A DNA stretch of 64,000 nt. Source: Bradyrhizobium iriomotense (GTDB lineage Bacteria > Pseudomonadota > Alphaproteobacteria > Rhizobiales > Xanthobacteraceae). Position numbers and translations under genes: made by a program. The DNA lies in assembly GCF_030160715.1 (NCBI RefSeq), contig NZ_BSOW01000025.1:1-64000 (forward strand), given 5' to 3'. How positions within the stretch are numbered: position 1 is the stretch's first letter; each line of letters starts with the position of its first letter. The notes below the pieces were generated by a model. The model was given only the letters and a program-made list of their open reading frames with translations. It had not been told where the DNA came from and ran no database searches. Below, one piece after another: positions 1 through 8,474 of the stretch.

Positions 1-361
1 GTCATCCATGCTGGCCCCCGTTCCCCAGCATGGAGTTTGAATCAGAAATTGTCTCCTCTGGGAATCCCGATTCCGGGAAAAAACAACATGCTCTAGAGAT
101 TCAAGCGGGCATGCCCTCACGCGAGGGCGTGCCCGTTTTCATTTTGAGGGATGATTTGATTTCCGCATCGTCGTTGCGAGTGCAGCTACGAAGAGCGCAA
201 CTCACGTGTCCCGGACAAGCTGCAACGCGCTATGCGTTGCGGCGCAGAGCCGGGACCCAGTGCAACACGGATTGCCGTCGGCCGTATGGGCCCCGGCTCT
301 GCAGCGCACCGCTGAAGGAGCGCTGCGCTGCGTCCGGGGCACGAGAGCGAATTGCAGACGA
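1..361. other. Non-coding left edge with palindromes
   Basis: No convincing gene lies here. Positions 6-14 and 25-33 form a nine-base inverted repeat around a C-rich loop. A strong terminator-like hairpin follows at 105-145 (listed separately). From about 199 to 355 the sequence is a GC-rich palindromic repeat downstream of ptsN, with blocks around GCCGGGACCC and GGCCCCGGCTCT facing each other. The open frames crossing it have no recognisable domain. Confidence 0.6.
105..145 (+). terminator. Rho-independent terminator
   Basis: Positions 107-118 pair with 123-134 as a 12-bp stem with one G-U pair and an ACGC loop. The stem is followed by GTTTTCATTTT. The U-rich side lies to the right, so it would end a rightward transcript entering from outside the window. 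Confidence 0.75.
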
Positions 362-823
362 TTACGCCGCAGTCGCGGGCGGCAGCGCCAGCACCGAATA
401 GATCGCCTGCGCATCGCGAGAGGCGCGCAGCTTCTTGGCGATGTCCTGGTCGCGCAACAGGCGCGCGATGCGCGCCAGCGCCTTCAGATGATCGGCGCCC
501 GCGCCTTCCGGTGCGAGCAGCAGGAAGACGAGGTCGACCGGCTGGCCGTCCATCGCCTCGAAATCGATCGGGCGATCGAGCCGCGCGAACAGGCCGAAAA
601 TCTTTTCCAGCTTGGGCAACTTGCCGTGGGGAATCGCAACGCCATAGCCGACCGCGGTGGTGCCGAGCTTTTCCCGCTGCAACAGCACCTCGAAGACCGA
701 ACGCTCGTTCTGCCCCGTGAGCTCGGCAGCCTTGGCAGCGAGTTCCTGCAAGGCCTGCTTCTTGCTGTTGACTTTCAATGCCGGGAGAATCGCCTCGGGT
801 GCGACCAGATCGGTAATCGGCAT
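362..823 (-). CDS. ptsN: PTS IIA-like nitrogen regulatory protein PtsN
   Basis: This is EIIA-Ntr, the terminal phosphoryl acceptor of the nitrogen phosphotransferase system, a cytoplasmic regulator rather than a sugar transporter. The 153-residue protein is a single PTS_EIIA type-2 domain. The phosphorylated His is in GVAIPHGKLP (His66), and the N-terminus MPITDLVAPEAILPALK is typical of the family. It lies downstream of rpoN and hpf on the same strand, the classic rpoN-hpf-ptsN order, with 231 bases between it and hpf that could hold its own promoter. In rhizobia PtsN is tied to potassium, nitrogen and carbon control; that role is family knowledge. Confidence 0.95.
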   Translation of the reverse strand: MPITDLVAPEAILPALKVNSKKQALQELAAKAAELTGQNERSVFEVLLQREKLGTTAVGYGVAIPHGKLPKLEKIFGLFARLDRPIDFEAMDGQPVDLVFLLLAPEGAGADHLKALARIARLLRDQDIAKKLRASRDAQAIYSVLALPPATAA

Positions 824-1054
824 GGAGCTTTCCGAGGTGAATTAGACCGTCAGGTTCCGAATTGGCCAACTTGGAAGACCAGATTTGGCCGGCGTCAATA
901 ACGTGAAGCAGGAGGCGGACTTAGCCCCGGTCCTGATGTGGGGCGCTTCTACTCCAACGCAATCCCGGTGCCAACTCCCGCAAGCGGCTTTTACCACTGT
1001 CATCCTTAAAGGCAGGGGTCTTACGGGGAAGGCCCGCACGGGCGCGCAGGCGGG

Positions 1055-1648
1055 CTAGCCCCCGGGTTTGGACCCCGGCGGATCGATCCAGCCGACATTG
1101 CCGTCCGGCCGGCGGTAAATGATGTTCACCCGGCCGCTCGAGCCATGCTGAAAGACCAGGCAGTGGGCGCCGCTGAGGTCGAGTTCCATGACGGCCTCGC
1201 TGACGGAAAGCTGTCTGAGCGAGGTGGTCGATTCTGCGATGATCACGGGGCTGTAGCCGGTGACCTCGTCCTCGCCCTCGCCGGGCGCCTCCAGGACGTA
1301 AGCCGTGGCGTCCAGCGCGGCCAGCGCGGCGGAGGCCGCAGCGGCCTTGCGGGCGGAGCGATCCTTCAGCCGGCTCTTGTAGCGCTTGAGCCGCTTCTCG
1401 ATCATCAGCAGCGCCTGGTCGGCGCTGGCATAGGCATCGGGCGCGTTCGAATCGGCTTCCAGCGTGATCCCTGAATCGAGGTGCAGCGCGCAATCGGTGC
1501 GGAAGCCGAAGCCGTCCTTGCTCAGCGTAATGTGGCCGGAATAATTGCCGTCAAAATATTTGCGCAAAACCTCGTCCGTGCGCTCGGCGACGCGGCCGCG
1601 GAGGGCCTCGCCGACGCTGATGCTTTTGCCCGAAATCCGGAGAGTCAT
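1055..1648 (-). CDS. hpf: Ribosome hibernation-promoting factor, long form
   Basis: This factor binds 30S subunits in slow-growing cells and drives 100S ribosome dimers. The N-terminal 100 residues form the S30AE domain (MTLRISGKSISVGEALRGRV, then ITLSKDGFGFRTDCALHL). A variable Ala-rich linker leads to the C-terminal dimerisation domain (about residues 135-190, with SVSEAVMELDLSG and IIYRRPDGNVGWIDPP). At 197 residues it is the long HPF form, so a separate RMF is not expected. It sits 80 bases after rpoN on the same strand, which suggests an rpoN-hpf transcript. Confidence 0.95.
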   Translation of the reverse strand: MTLRISGKSISVGEALRGRVAERTDEVLRKYFDGNYSGHITLSKDGFGFRTDCALHLDSGITLEADSNAPDAYASADQALLMIEKRLKRYKSRLKDRSARKAAAASAALAALDATAYVLEAPGEGEDEVTGYSPVIIAESTTSLRQLSVSEAVMELDLSGAHCLVFQHGSSGRVNIIYRRPDGNVGWIDPPGSKPGG

Positions 1649-1728
1649 GTGATGCCTCGCCTGGTTGGAGCCTAGCCGGGATCGATCCCAAGGGAGATTG
1701 AGAGTAGCGCGATTTGAGGCGCGCGCAA

Positions 1729-3351
1729 TCAGGCCGGCTCGGTGTTGCGGGAGCGGTCGGACAGTGCGGTGGAGAGGACGTTACCAAGAGCGCTCTGCTT
1801 GTCGCGACGGCGTTGTACCGAAGAGGGAATGCGCATGGCTTCGCGGTACTTCGCAACCGTGCGTCGGGCGATATCAATGCCGGACGCACGCAACCGTTCC
1901 ACGATCGTGTCGTCGGACAGGATTGCGGACGGCTCCTCCGAATCGATCAGCTGCTTGATGTGGTGGCGGACGGCTTCGGCGGAATGCGCCTCGCCGCCGT
2001 CGGCCGACGCGATCGACGCGGTGAAGAAATACTTCAATTCAAAGGTGCCGCGATTTGTCGCCATGTATTTGTTGGCGGTGACGCGCGACACCGTGGATTC
2101 GTGCATCTGGATGGCGTCGGCGACCGCCTTCAGATTGAGCGGCCTCAAGTGCGCGACACCGTGGGTGAAGAAGCCGTCCTGCTGGCGCACGATCTCGGTT
2201 GCGACCTTCAGGATGGTGCGGGCGCGCTGATCGAGCGCGCGCACGAGCCAGGTTGCGTTCTGCAGGGCATCGGTGAAATAGGACTTGTCGCCGTCCTTGC
2301 CGATCTTCTTCGACAGCTCGGTGTAGTAGGTCTGGTTCACGAGCACGCGCGGCAACGTGTCGCTGTTGAGCTCGACATGCCAGCCGCCGTCGGGACCTGG
2401 GCGGACATAGACGTCCGGCACCATGGTCTGGAGGCGCGCGGAGCCGAACTTCATGCCGGGCTTGGGGTCGAGGCGGCGGATCTCGCCGATCATGTCGGCG
2501 ATGTCCTCGTCGTCGACGCCGCAAACCTTGCGCAAGGCCCCGATGTCGCGCTTGGCCAGGAGATCGAGATTCTCGACCAGCGCCTGCATCGCCGGGTCGT
2601 AGCGATCGAGCTCGCGAAGCTGGATCGCCAGGCATTCGCTCAGGTTGCGGGCGCAGACGCCGGGCGGATCGAATTTTTGCAGCACCGCCAGAACATCCGC
2701 GACATCCTGTTGCGATGCACCAAGCCGCTCTGCGGCCTGGCCAAGATCCGGCGGCAGATAACCGGCCTCATCGACGAGGTCGATGAGATATTGCCCGATC
2801 ATGCGCTGCGCCGGCGCGCTGAACGCGACCGACAGCTGCTCGGCGAGATGGTCGGCAAGCGTGGTTTCCGCCGCGACAAAAGCTTCGAGATTGTAGTCCT
2901 CGTCACCGGAAGCTCCGCCGCCCCATTCCGTATAGGTGGTCGGCGCCGCATCCTGCGCATTGCGCGCGGCGGCCTCCGCCGGTTCCTCCGAAAAGACGTT
3001 GTCGAGCCCAGTATCCAGCGTCTGCTCGATCTCGGCGCGGGTGCCGAGATCCTTGCTCATCCATTCTTCCTGGCCGGGCTCGAAGGCTTCGCCTGAACCG
3101 CCGCCCGGCTCGTCGCCATGGCTGCTGCCGGAATCGTCGCTATCGTTGTAATGGCCGGCCTCAGCCGGGGCATCGCCCGCGGGCTGCTCGTCATTGGCCC
3201 GCTCGAGCAGCGGATTGCGCTCGAGTTCCTCCTCCACGAAGGTCGTGAGATCGAGATTGGACAATTGCAGCAGCTTGATCGCCTGCATCAGCTGCGGCGT
3301 CATCACCAGCGACTGCGACTGTCTGAACTCTAATCTCTGCGTCAGCGCCAT
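1729..3351 (-). CDS. rpoN: RNA polymerase sigma-54 factor RpoN
   Basis: Alternative sigma factor for nitrogen-related and other enhancer-dependent promoters. The 540-residue protein shows the Gln/Leu-rich activator-interacting region I from the first residue (MALTQRLEFRQSQSLVMTPQ), an acidic low-complexity region II (about residues 50-110), the core-binding domain, and the C-terminal DNA-binding domain with the RpoN box ARRTVAKYRE. The start is fixed by the canonical N-terminus, although no strong Shine-Dalgarno sequence precedes it. A GG-N10-GC element overlaps the start (see findings). Bradyrhizobium often has two rpoN genes; which copy this is cannot be told from the window. Confidence 0.97.
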   Translation of the reverse strand: MALTQRLEFRQSQSLVMTPQLMQAIKLLQLSNLDLTTFVEEELERNPLLERANDEQPAGDAPAEAGHYNDSDDSGSSHGDEPGGGSGEAFEPGQEEWMSKDLGTRAEIEQTLDTGLDNVFSEEPAEAAARNAQDAAPTTYTEWGGGASGDEDYNLEAFVAAETTLADHLAEQLSVAFSAPAQRMIGQYLIDLVDEAGYLPPDLGQAAERLGASQQDVADVLAVLQKFDPPGVCARNLSECLAIQLRELDRYDPAMQALVENLDLLAKRDIGALRKVCGVDDEDIADMIGEIRRLDPKPGMKFGSARLQTMVPDVYVRPGPDGGWHVELNSDTLPRVLVNQTYYTELSKKIGKDGDKSYFTDALQNATWLVRALDQRARTILKVATEIVRQQDGFFTHGVAHLRPLNLKAVADAIQMHESTVSRVTANKYMATNRGTFELKYFFTASIASADGGEAHSAEAVRHHIKQLIDSEEPSAILSDDTIVERLRASGIDIARRTVAKYREAMRIPSSVQRRRDKQSALGNVLSTALSDRSRNTEPA

Positions 3352-3371
3352 GAAGCAAGAACCGTTCCCAA
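3352..3371 (-). promoter_or_regulatory. Possible sigma-54 binding element at rpoN start
   Basis: Read leftward, GG at 3368-3367 and GC at 3356-3355 are ten bases apart in the context TTGGGAACGGTTCTTGCT, which resembles the -24/-12 consensus (TTGCT at -12). The predicted start point would fall just inside rpoN. If real, it would act by occupancy rather than as a productive promoter. A chance match is quite possible. Confidence 0.3.
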
Positions 3372-3442
3372 AAATTTGGTCCGATTTTTGCTTATCCTAG
3401 TCTGAGCCCGATGTACACGTCTTGACGAATGCAAAAAACGGG

Positions 3443-4420
3443 CTAGAGGCGGAACTCCTCGCCAAGGTAAAGACGGCGGACGTCCGGGTCGTTGACGATC
3501 TCATCCGGGCTGCCCTCGGTCAAGATTTCACCGGCATAGACGATATAGGCACGATCGGTGAGACCGAGCGTCTCGCGCACATTGTGGTCAGTGATCAGCA
3601 CGCCGATGCCGCGATTGGTGAGGTGGCGGACGAGGTCCTGGATGTCGCCGACCGCGATCGGATCGATGCCGGCGAAGGGTTCGTCGAGCAGCATGTAGTT
3701 CGGGCGCGTCGCCAGCGCGCGCGCGATCTCGACGCGGCGGCGCTCGCCGCCGGACAGCGCGATCGACGGTGATTTTCGCAAACGCGTGATGTTGAACTCG
3801 TCGAGCAGCGAGTCCAGCTGCTGCTCGCGCTTCTTGCGCGACGGTTCCACCACTTCGAGCACGGCGCGGATGTTCTGCTCGACGGTGAGGCCGCGGAAGA
3901 TCGAGGCCTCCTGAGGCAGATAGCCGATGCCGAGCCGCGCGCGCTGATACATCGGCAGCTTCGTCACGTCATGGCCGTCGAGCTCGATCGCGCCGCGATC
4001 GGCCTTGATCAGCCCGGTGATCATGTAGAACACGGTGGTCTTTCCGGCACCATTCGGACCGAGCAGGCCGACGGCCTCGCCGCGGCGCACATAGATGCTG
4101 ACCCCGCGCACCACCTGGCGGCTGCCAAAGCTCTTTTCCACGCTATGCACAGCCAGGAAGCCCGGTCGCCGCAGCAGCTGCGGACCGCCTGAGCCGTTGG
4201 TGTTGGTGGAGGTCTGGGCGGGTCTGGCGGGCTGCGGGCGTGGCCGCTCCTGCACCGGAACCGGCTGCTCGCGCGCGATCGGCGGGGCGTCGCGTACCGG
4301 GCTGGTCAGGAGGCTGCCGACGCTGTCACCGAGCGCGGTGATGTCATCGCGGACGCGCGCAAATCCTGGCCGGCCGCGTTTGGCGGGGCGCCGACGGAAC
4401 ATGCTGAATAAATCGACCAT
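3443..4420 (-). CDS. lptB: LPS export ABC transporter ATP-binding protein LptB
   Basis: ATPase that powers lipopolysaccharide extraction from the inner membrane with LptF, LptG and LptC. Walker A is GPNGAGKTT (residues 121-129), the signature is LSGGERRR, and Walker B is YMLLDEPFAG followed by the switch His in LITDHNVRETL. At 325 residues it is about 85 longer than the usual LptB. The extra part is an N-terminal Pro/Arg-rich stretch (residues 1-85, including VPVQERPRPQPARPAQ) without a recognised domain. It lies 229 bases downstream of lptA on the same strand and 91 bases before rpoN, the usual lptC-lptA-lptB-rpoN order. Confidence 0.95.
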   Translation of the reverse strand: MVDLFSMFRRRPAKRGRPGFARVRDDITALGDSVGSLLTSPVRDAPPIAREQPVPVQERPRPQPARPAQTSTNTNGSGGPQLLRRPGFLAVHSVEKSFGSRQVVRGVSIYVRRGEAVGLLGPNGAGKTTVFYMITGLIKADRGAIELDGHDVTKLPMYQRARLGIGYLPQEASIFRGLTVEQNIRAVLEVVEPSRKKREQQLDSLLDEFNITRLRKSPSIALSGGERRRVEIARALATRPNYMLLDEPFAGIDPIAVGDIQDLVRHLTNRGIGVLITDHNVRETLGLTDRAYIVYAGEILTEGSPDEIVNDPDVRRLYLGEEFRL

Positions 4421-4649
4421 CCCCGCTGTCTCAAGCCTTTCACGGTAGTCCCGCGATCACGGTGATCCCGCGACCTGCCGCCCCGGCGCGATTCGCCGGC
4501 ACAGCATGAGTGAAAGGATGTGTCTTGCCCAGAGAAACACCCTCGATCCGTTATCAGTGGATCCCGCTGCCAAGCCCGCCCGGGTAGATACAGTCTTGTC
4601 GGGCAGGCTTCAACCTCGCTCCGACAGCGCTTGATGTAAGATGTTGAAC
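4421..4649. other. lptA-lptB intergenic region
   Basis: This 229-base gap holds a small palindrome (GATCACGGTGATC near 4456-4468) just upstream of lptB. It may carry an lptB-rpoN promoter, but no convincing -35/-10 pair stands out. Confidence 0.4.
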
Positions 4650-5381
4650 TTATTTCTGTTTGCTTGCGCCGGGCAGCGCCAGCGGCGGGGCGGTGCCTGG
4701 CTTGGAGGAGCCGCAATCATTGCCGGCGCCCTGCGGCAGCAGGACCTGCACCTTGCTGCTGTCGGATTCCACACGGGATACGCCGGTAGTCATGTCCACC
4801 GTCAGCCGGTCGCCGCGCATCACGTTCTTGCATTGCGTCATGACCACCTGGCCCGAGCCGCCGAACATGGTGATGAGATTGGTCTTGGTGTCGAAGATCG
4901 CGGTCTCGCCGGTCACCACCTGGTCCTTCTGGGTGACCACGACATTGCCGCGGGCCTCGAGCCGCTTGATCGAGGAGCTGCCGCCGGGCCCCGGCGTCGC
5001 CGACTGCATCGGCGCCGACTTCGCGCCCTTGGCCGAGGTGGGCTGCGGCGTCGCGGGCTTGTCGCCGCCCGATTCGTAGAACACGACCAGCGTCTTCGAC
5101 GTCATGGTGGTGTCGCCCTGCACGACCTTCACGTTGGTCTTTGCGTCGCCGGCGAAGGTCGCCTCCTTCTTCTTGTCGCGCATCTCGAGCGAGGCGGCCT
5201 CGATCTGAATCGGCTGATCGCGGTTCTGCGAAAAACCCTGCAAGGCGTTGGGCTGGCCCTGAATGGTGCTTTGCGCATGCGCTGCTGCGACCAGCGTCAC
5301 ACCGAGCGCGAGCACGCCGGCGCTGAAGGCAACGCTTCGTCTCAAGCCGTTGCGCGGAAGGTGCTGGGTCATGAAGCTCAT
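4650..5381 (-). CDS. lptA: LptA/OstA family periplasmic LPS-transport protein
   Basis: Periplasmic bridge protein carrying LPS from LptC to LptD. The 243-residue product has a signal peptide (about residues 1-36, with LRRSVAFSAGVLALGVTLVAAAHA before cleavage, quoted here only by its extent) and OstA-type beta-jellyroll repeats (PIQIEAASLEMRDKKKEATF; EARGNVVVTQKDQVVTGE). A Ser/Pro/Gly-rich insertion (roughly residues 110-140) interrupts the repeats. Its ATG overlaps the lptC stop as ATGA, so translation is probably coupled. Another start three codons in (MTQHLPRN) is possible. Confidence 0.92.
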   Translation of the reverse strand: MSFMTQHLPRNGLRRSVAFSAGVLALGVTLVAAAHAQSTIQGQPNALQGFSQNRDQPIQIEAASLEMRDKKKEATFAGDAKTNVKVVQGDTTMTSKTLVVFYESGGDKPATPQPTSAKGAKSAPMQSATPGPGGSSSIKRLEARGNVVVTQKDQVVTGETAIFDTKTNLITMFGGSGQVVMTQCKNVMRGDRLTVDMTTGVSRVESDSSKVQVLLPQGAGNDCGSSKPGTAPPLALPGASKQK

Positions 5382-6124
5382 CTTGAAGTGGCGGACTTGT
5401 TTTGGAGCGAGCGCGTTTTCGGCGGCGGCGGCGCGGGCTCGGCAGGCGCTTGCGGCGCGGCCGCCGGCTCGTCGGCCAGCTTGTCCAGGTGCATCACGAC
5501 GTTGCCTTCGAACCGGATCACCTCGCCGCCCTCCATGATCTTCAGGCGGTCCGAGGTCAGGGTCCCGTTGGTCAGCTTGACGTCGACATGCTCGTCCGAG
5601 GTGACCGTGTTGTTGGCCATGTCGACGAAGGCCTGGCTGAGATGGGCTTCATAGCCGGTCGAGGTGGTCAGGACGATATTCTTGCGCAGATCGAGCTGCT
5701 GCTGCTTGTTGTCGAAGTTCCCGTTGAGGGCTTCCAGGAAGACGGTCGATTGATCCTGCATCAGGAGCTTGGCCTTGAGCTTGTGCAGATCGACATGGTC
5801 GGGATCTCTGATGTCCTGGGTCGCCGTGTTGGCCCAGAGCTCATAGGGCCGCTGGTCGGGCGTGTAGCCCGACAGGTGCGGCGTTTCCATGGTGATCTTG
5901 GTGCCGGAGACCACCAGGTTCCCGGGATCGAAAGCCACTTCCTTTGTGGTCCGGAACTTGTTGAAGGCCGAGACGAAGATGATCACGCCCATCGCCACGA
6001 CGACCGTCACCGGCACGGCGACGCGCAGAATGTGGACCAGCCGGCTGTGGCGCGCCGCGGCCGCAAAGCGCGCCTCCAAGGCACGAGAGCCTGCATCATA
6101 GGCTGGGTTCTGGACCGAACTCAC
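5378..6124 (-). CDS. lptC: LPS export periplasmic protein LptC
   Basis: Bitopic inner-membrane protein that receives LPS from LptBFG and hands it to LptA. The 248-residue protein has one N-terminal transmembrane segment (about residues 33-55, VAVPVTVVVAMGVIIFVSAF) and then a periplasmic jellyroll. The family is poorly conserved, so the call rests on topology, length and the tight lptC-lptA overlap. The C-terminal tail is Ala/Pro-rich. It is the first gene of the lptC-lptA unit, with 167 bases between it and the RNase D gene upstream. Confidence 0.92.
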   Translation of the reverse strand: MSSVQNPAYDAGSRALEARFAAAARHSRLVHILRVAVPVTVVVAMGVIIFVSAFNKFRTTKEVAFDPGNLVVSGTKITMETPHLSGYTPDQRPYELWANTATQDIRDPDHVDLHKLKAKLLMQDQSTVFLEALNGNFDNKQQQLDLRKNIVLTTSTGYEAHLSQAFVDMANNTVTSDEHVDVKLTNGTLTSDRLKIMEGGEVIRFEGNVVMHLDKLADEPAAAPQAPAEPAPPPPKTRSLQNKSATSR

Positions 6125-6240
6125 TGCTGCTCCGGGGCATCCGCCGACACCCGATTGTATCCGGCGCCGCCGGAATATGCAGCCCGCGACAGGCCGTTAC
6201 GACTGTGTCCGAAACGGGGCGGCCGGGGCGCCTTGATGCC

Positions 6241-6265
6241 CACCTCTCTCCGGCGGGGAGAGGTG
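6241..6265. repeat. Small palindrome between nrnC and lptC
   Basis: CACCTCTC faces GGAGAGGTG across an eight-base GC-rich loop. It belongs to the same general class as the pyrimidine-rich palindromes elsewhere in the window. It could terminate transcripts of the upstream leftward gene, but no T-run follows. Confidence 0.5.
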
Positions 6266-6291
6266 AACCGAGAGTTCCCAAGCACCATACC

Positions 6292-6906
6292 CTAGGAATG
6301 CGCAAAAATGTCCTCGGCCTCCCAGCCCTGCAAATCGAGCTTCGCCCGGGTGGGCAGGAAGTCGAAGCAGGCCTGGGCCAGCGCGGTGCGGCCCTCCCGT
6401 ACCAGCATGGCATCCAGCCGCTCGCGCAGCGCATGCAGGTGCAGCACGTCAGAGGCGGCGTAGGCGAGCTGCGGCTCGCTCAGGCTGTCCGCGCCCCAGT
6501 CGCTCGATTGCTGCTGCTTGGAGAGGTCGACATTGAGCACCTCGCGGACGAGGTCCTTGAGGCCGTGGCGGTCGGTGTAGGTGCGGGTCAGGCGCGAGGC
6601 GATCTTGGTGCAGTAGATCGGCCCGGCCATCACGCCGAAGGCCTCATACAGCACGGCGATGTCGAACCGCGCGAAATGGAAGATTTTCGTGACGGAGGGA
6701 TTGGCGAGCAGCGCCTTCAGGTTCGGCGCGTCGGTGTGCCCCTTGGGGATCTGCACCACGTCGGCGCTGCCGTCACCCGGCGAGAGCTGCACGACGCACA
6801 GCCGGTCGCGATGCGGGTTCAGGCCCATGGTCTCGGTGTCGATCGCGACCGATCCGGTGTAGCGAGACAGGTCCGGCAGATCGCCGCGATGCAGGCGTAC
6901 GGTCAT
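6292..6906 (-). CDS. nrnC: NrnC-type ribonuclease D (oligoribonuclease)
   Basis: A DEDDy-type 3'-5' exonuclease. The catalytic residues are visible as DTET (Asp23, Glu25), the Asp of HFARFD, and YAASD with the Tyr-x3-Asp pair. At 204 residues it lacks the HRDC domains of E. coli RNase D. It matches the short alphaproteobacterial NrnC enzymes, usually annotated RNase D, which degrade dinucleotides such as pGpG. The NrnC assignment comes from length and lineage; plain RNase D is the conservative name. It is a stand-alone gene upstream of lptC on the same strand. Confidence 0.85.
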   Translation of the reverse strand: MTVRLHRGDLPDLSRYTGSVAIDTETMGLNPHRDRLCVVQLSPGDGSADVVQIPKGHTDAPNLKALLANPSVTKIFHFARFDIAVLYEAFGVMAGPIYCTKIASRLTRTYTDRHGLKDLVREVLNVDLSKQQQSSDWGADSLSEPQLAYAASDVLHLHALRERLDAMLVREGRTALAQACFDFLPTRAKLDLQGWEAEDIFAHS

Positions 6907-7022
6907 GGCGTTTCAAACCTCAGTCGAATCGATGCCCTTGCACGAGGCTAATGCCCGGAACTGGAACTGGCGAGGGCCGGCTGGCGGTGTATCCGCTGGC
7001 AGATATCCGCGCAAGCCGACCT

Positions 7023-7053
7023 TAAAGCGCGATGAGATCATCATCGCGCTTTA
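7023..7053. repeat. Perfect 13-bp inverted repeat
   Basis: TAAAGCGCGATGA (7023-7035) and its exact complement (7041-7053) flank a five-base spacer. It sits between the convergent-side end of the GT87 gene and the promoter side of nrnC and adjoins a second repeat at 7064. Confidence 0.8.
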
Positions 7054-7063
7054 GGTTGTTGTT

Positions 7064-7114
7064 TGATCATGATCTTTTCGGAAAACCGCATCACACTTTT
7101 CCGGATCATGCTCT
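7064..7114. repeat. Alphaproteobacterial GATCATG-type repeat
   Basis: The block from GATCATGATC through CTTTTCCGGATCATGCTCT is a dispersed repeat common in Rhizobiales. A second, inverted-orientation copy is at 26702-26763. It ends right at the stop of the GT87-like gene. Confidence 0.75.
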
Positions 7115-8456
7115 AGGGACGATAGCACTTGCGAAAATCCGCCAGGAAGATCCAGAAGCACAGCAGCGCTGCGACGAGCTGAAGGAAGCCGCCTTCGATC
7201 GCGCCGCCGGAGATCGATACCGAGGTCGGAATGAGGATTGCGACGGTCAGGACGGCCACGATCGCCATGGCCGGAAGATCGACGATCAGAACCGCTGCAT
7301 AGATCGCCAGTTCGAAGAAGGCATATTCCTTGAGCCGCGGCGAACAGAGATAGAGCGCATACATTGCGAGAACCGTGATGCGCGCCGCCTCGCCGGGATG
7401 ATCGATCAGCCATCGATCCAACCTGGTCGCAAGCCATCCGGTCTCGGGCGAGGCCCGATCGGCGATGGCGCGCGATACGGACAAGGCGAACGGCGTTAGC
7501 ACGAGCGTGACCGCCGCAAGTCCGTAGAGAGCGAAGACGATCGCTTGGCTGCCCGCCAGCCCCCAATGCTTTGCCAAGCCCTGAACGAGAATGAAGAGCG
7601 AGGGGTTCATCCTGTCCTGAGCGACGCCAAGCTGCCCGGGAATTTGACCGGAGATTGCGCGGAGCCAGCTTGCGAAGAGGTCGGCGTAAAACACCATCGA
7701 CATCAGGATCGGCAAGATGAACATGCCAAGCGCGACCGCGATCAGGATCAGCTTGCGAAAGCGCGGCTGCGGCAGGAAGTAGAGTGAAGCCAGGACGGGA
7801 CAGAAGACCAGCTTGAATGATGTCACGAGGCCGAGCACGGCGGCGCCAAGCACGCGCAGCATGAAGCTCGTCTCGTCGTCCTCGAGGGGACTGCGACCGA
7901 GCAGGAGCGCCAGCGCAACCGCCGTCAGCAGGCCGGTGAGAATCGAAAAATTCCCGGAAGCCAGCGTCCATTCGAAACCGACGAACGCCCCTAGCGCACA
8001 CAGCACCCTGAGAAACGTATCGCGCAGGCCCGCACGGGGCGCGCCAAGACCGGGCAACAGCAGTCCACAGAGAATGGCGAGGACGAGATAGACGGCCCTG
8101 TGATGATCGACGATCAGCCCCGCGGAGCACAACGGACGGAAGATATCCAGTGTCACCGGCAGATAGGGGTATGCGAACGTCGTGTTCTTCAAATTGTCGA
8201 TGACGTAAGGGTCAAGCCCCCCGACATAGGCGTCGACCGCCGCGCAGTTCACGCGAAGGTCCCAGCCGAGTTGACCACCTGAATTGCCGTCGACGACGAA
8301 GCTTGCAAGGACTGGGAGTGCGAGGAGCGCAGCGAAAAGCATCAGCCAGGCGTTCGGCAATTCGCCGAGACCGCCAGCGGGATACGACAGGGCAAGCTCA
8401 GCTTTCCCGACCGACGTCGCCGTCACATTCGGCCGCTGCGCGCTGTCGTTGGCCAT
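7113..8456 (-). CDS. GT87-family (DUF2029) membrane glycosyltransferase
   Basis: A polytopic inner-membrane protein of 447 residues with about ten hydrophobic segments. It fits the GT-C fold of family GT87, which uses polyprenyl-phosphate sugars (mycobacterial PimE and AftC are members). The acidic first periplasmic loop (NCAAVDAYVGGLDPYVIDNLK, near residues 68-88) and the short motif FGW-like aromatic segments fit that family. It is the last gene of a leftward trio, 18 bases after the large membrane protein. Substrate and acceptor are unknown. The nearby DprE1/DprE2/UbiA set makes a pentofuranosyl donor plausible; that is inference from context. Confidence 0.75.
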   Translation of the reverse strand: MANDSAQRPNVTATSVGKAELALSYPAGGLGELPNAWLMLFAALLALPVLASFVVDGNSGGQLGWDLRVNCAAVDAYVGGLDPYVIDNLKNTTFAYPYLPVTLDIFRPLCSAGLIVDHHRAVYLVLAILCGLLLPGLGAPRAGLRDTFLRVLCALGAFVGFEWTLASGNFSILTGLLTAVALALLLGRSPLEDDETSFMLRVLGAAVLGLVTSFKLVFCPVLASLYFLPQPRFRKLILIAVALGMFILPILMSMVFYADLFASWLRAISGQIPGQLGVAQDRMNPSLFILVQGLAKHWGLAGSQAIVFALYGLAAVTLVLTPFALSVSRAIADRASPETGWLATRLDRWLIDHPGEAARITVLAMYALYLCSPRLKEYAFFELAIYAAVLIVDLPAMAIVAVLTVAILIPTSVSISGGAIEGGFLQLVAALLCFWIFLADFRKCYRP

Positions 8457-8474
8457 GTGGAGCGCCCGGCGCCT

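Noticed and set aside
1714..3096. Long rightward frame of 460 codons opposite rpoN
   Set aside because: It is the antisense shadow of rpoN. High GC leaves long open frames on the other strand, and no domain is recognisable.
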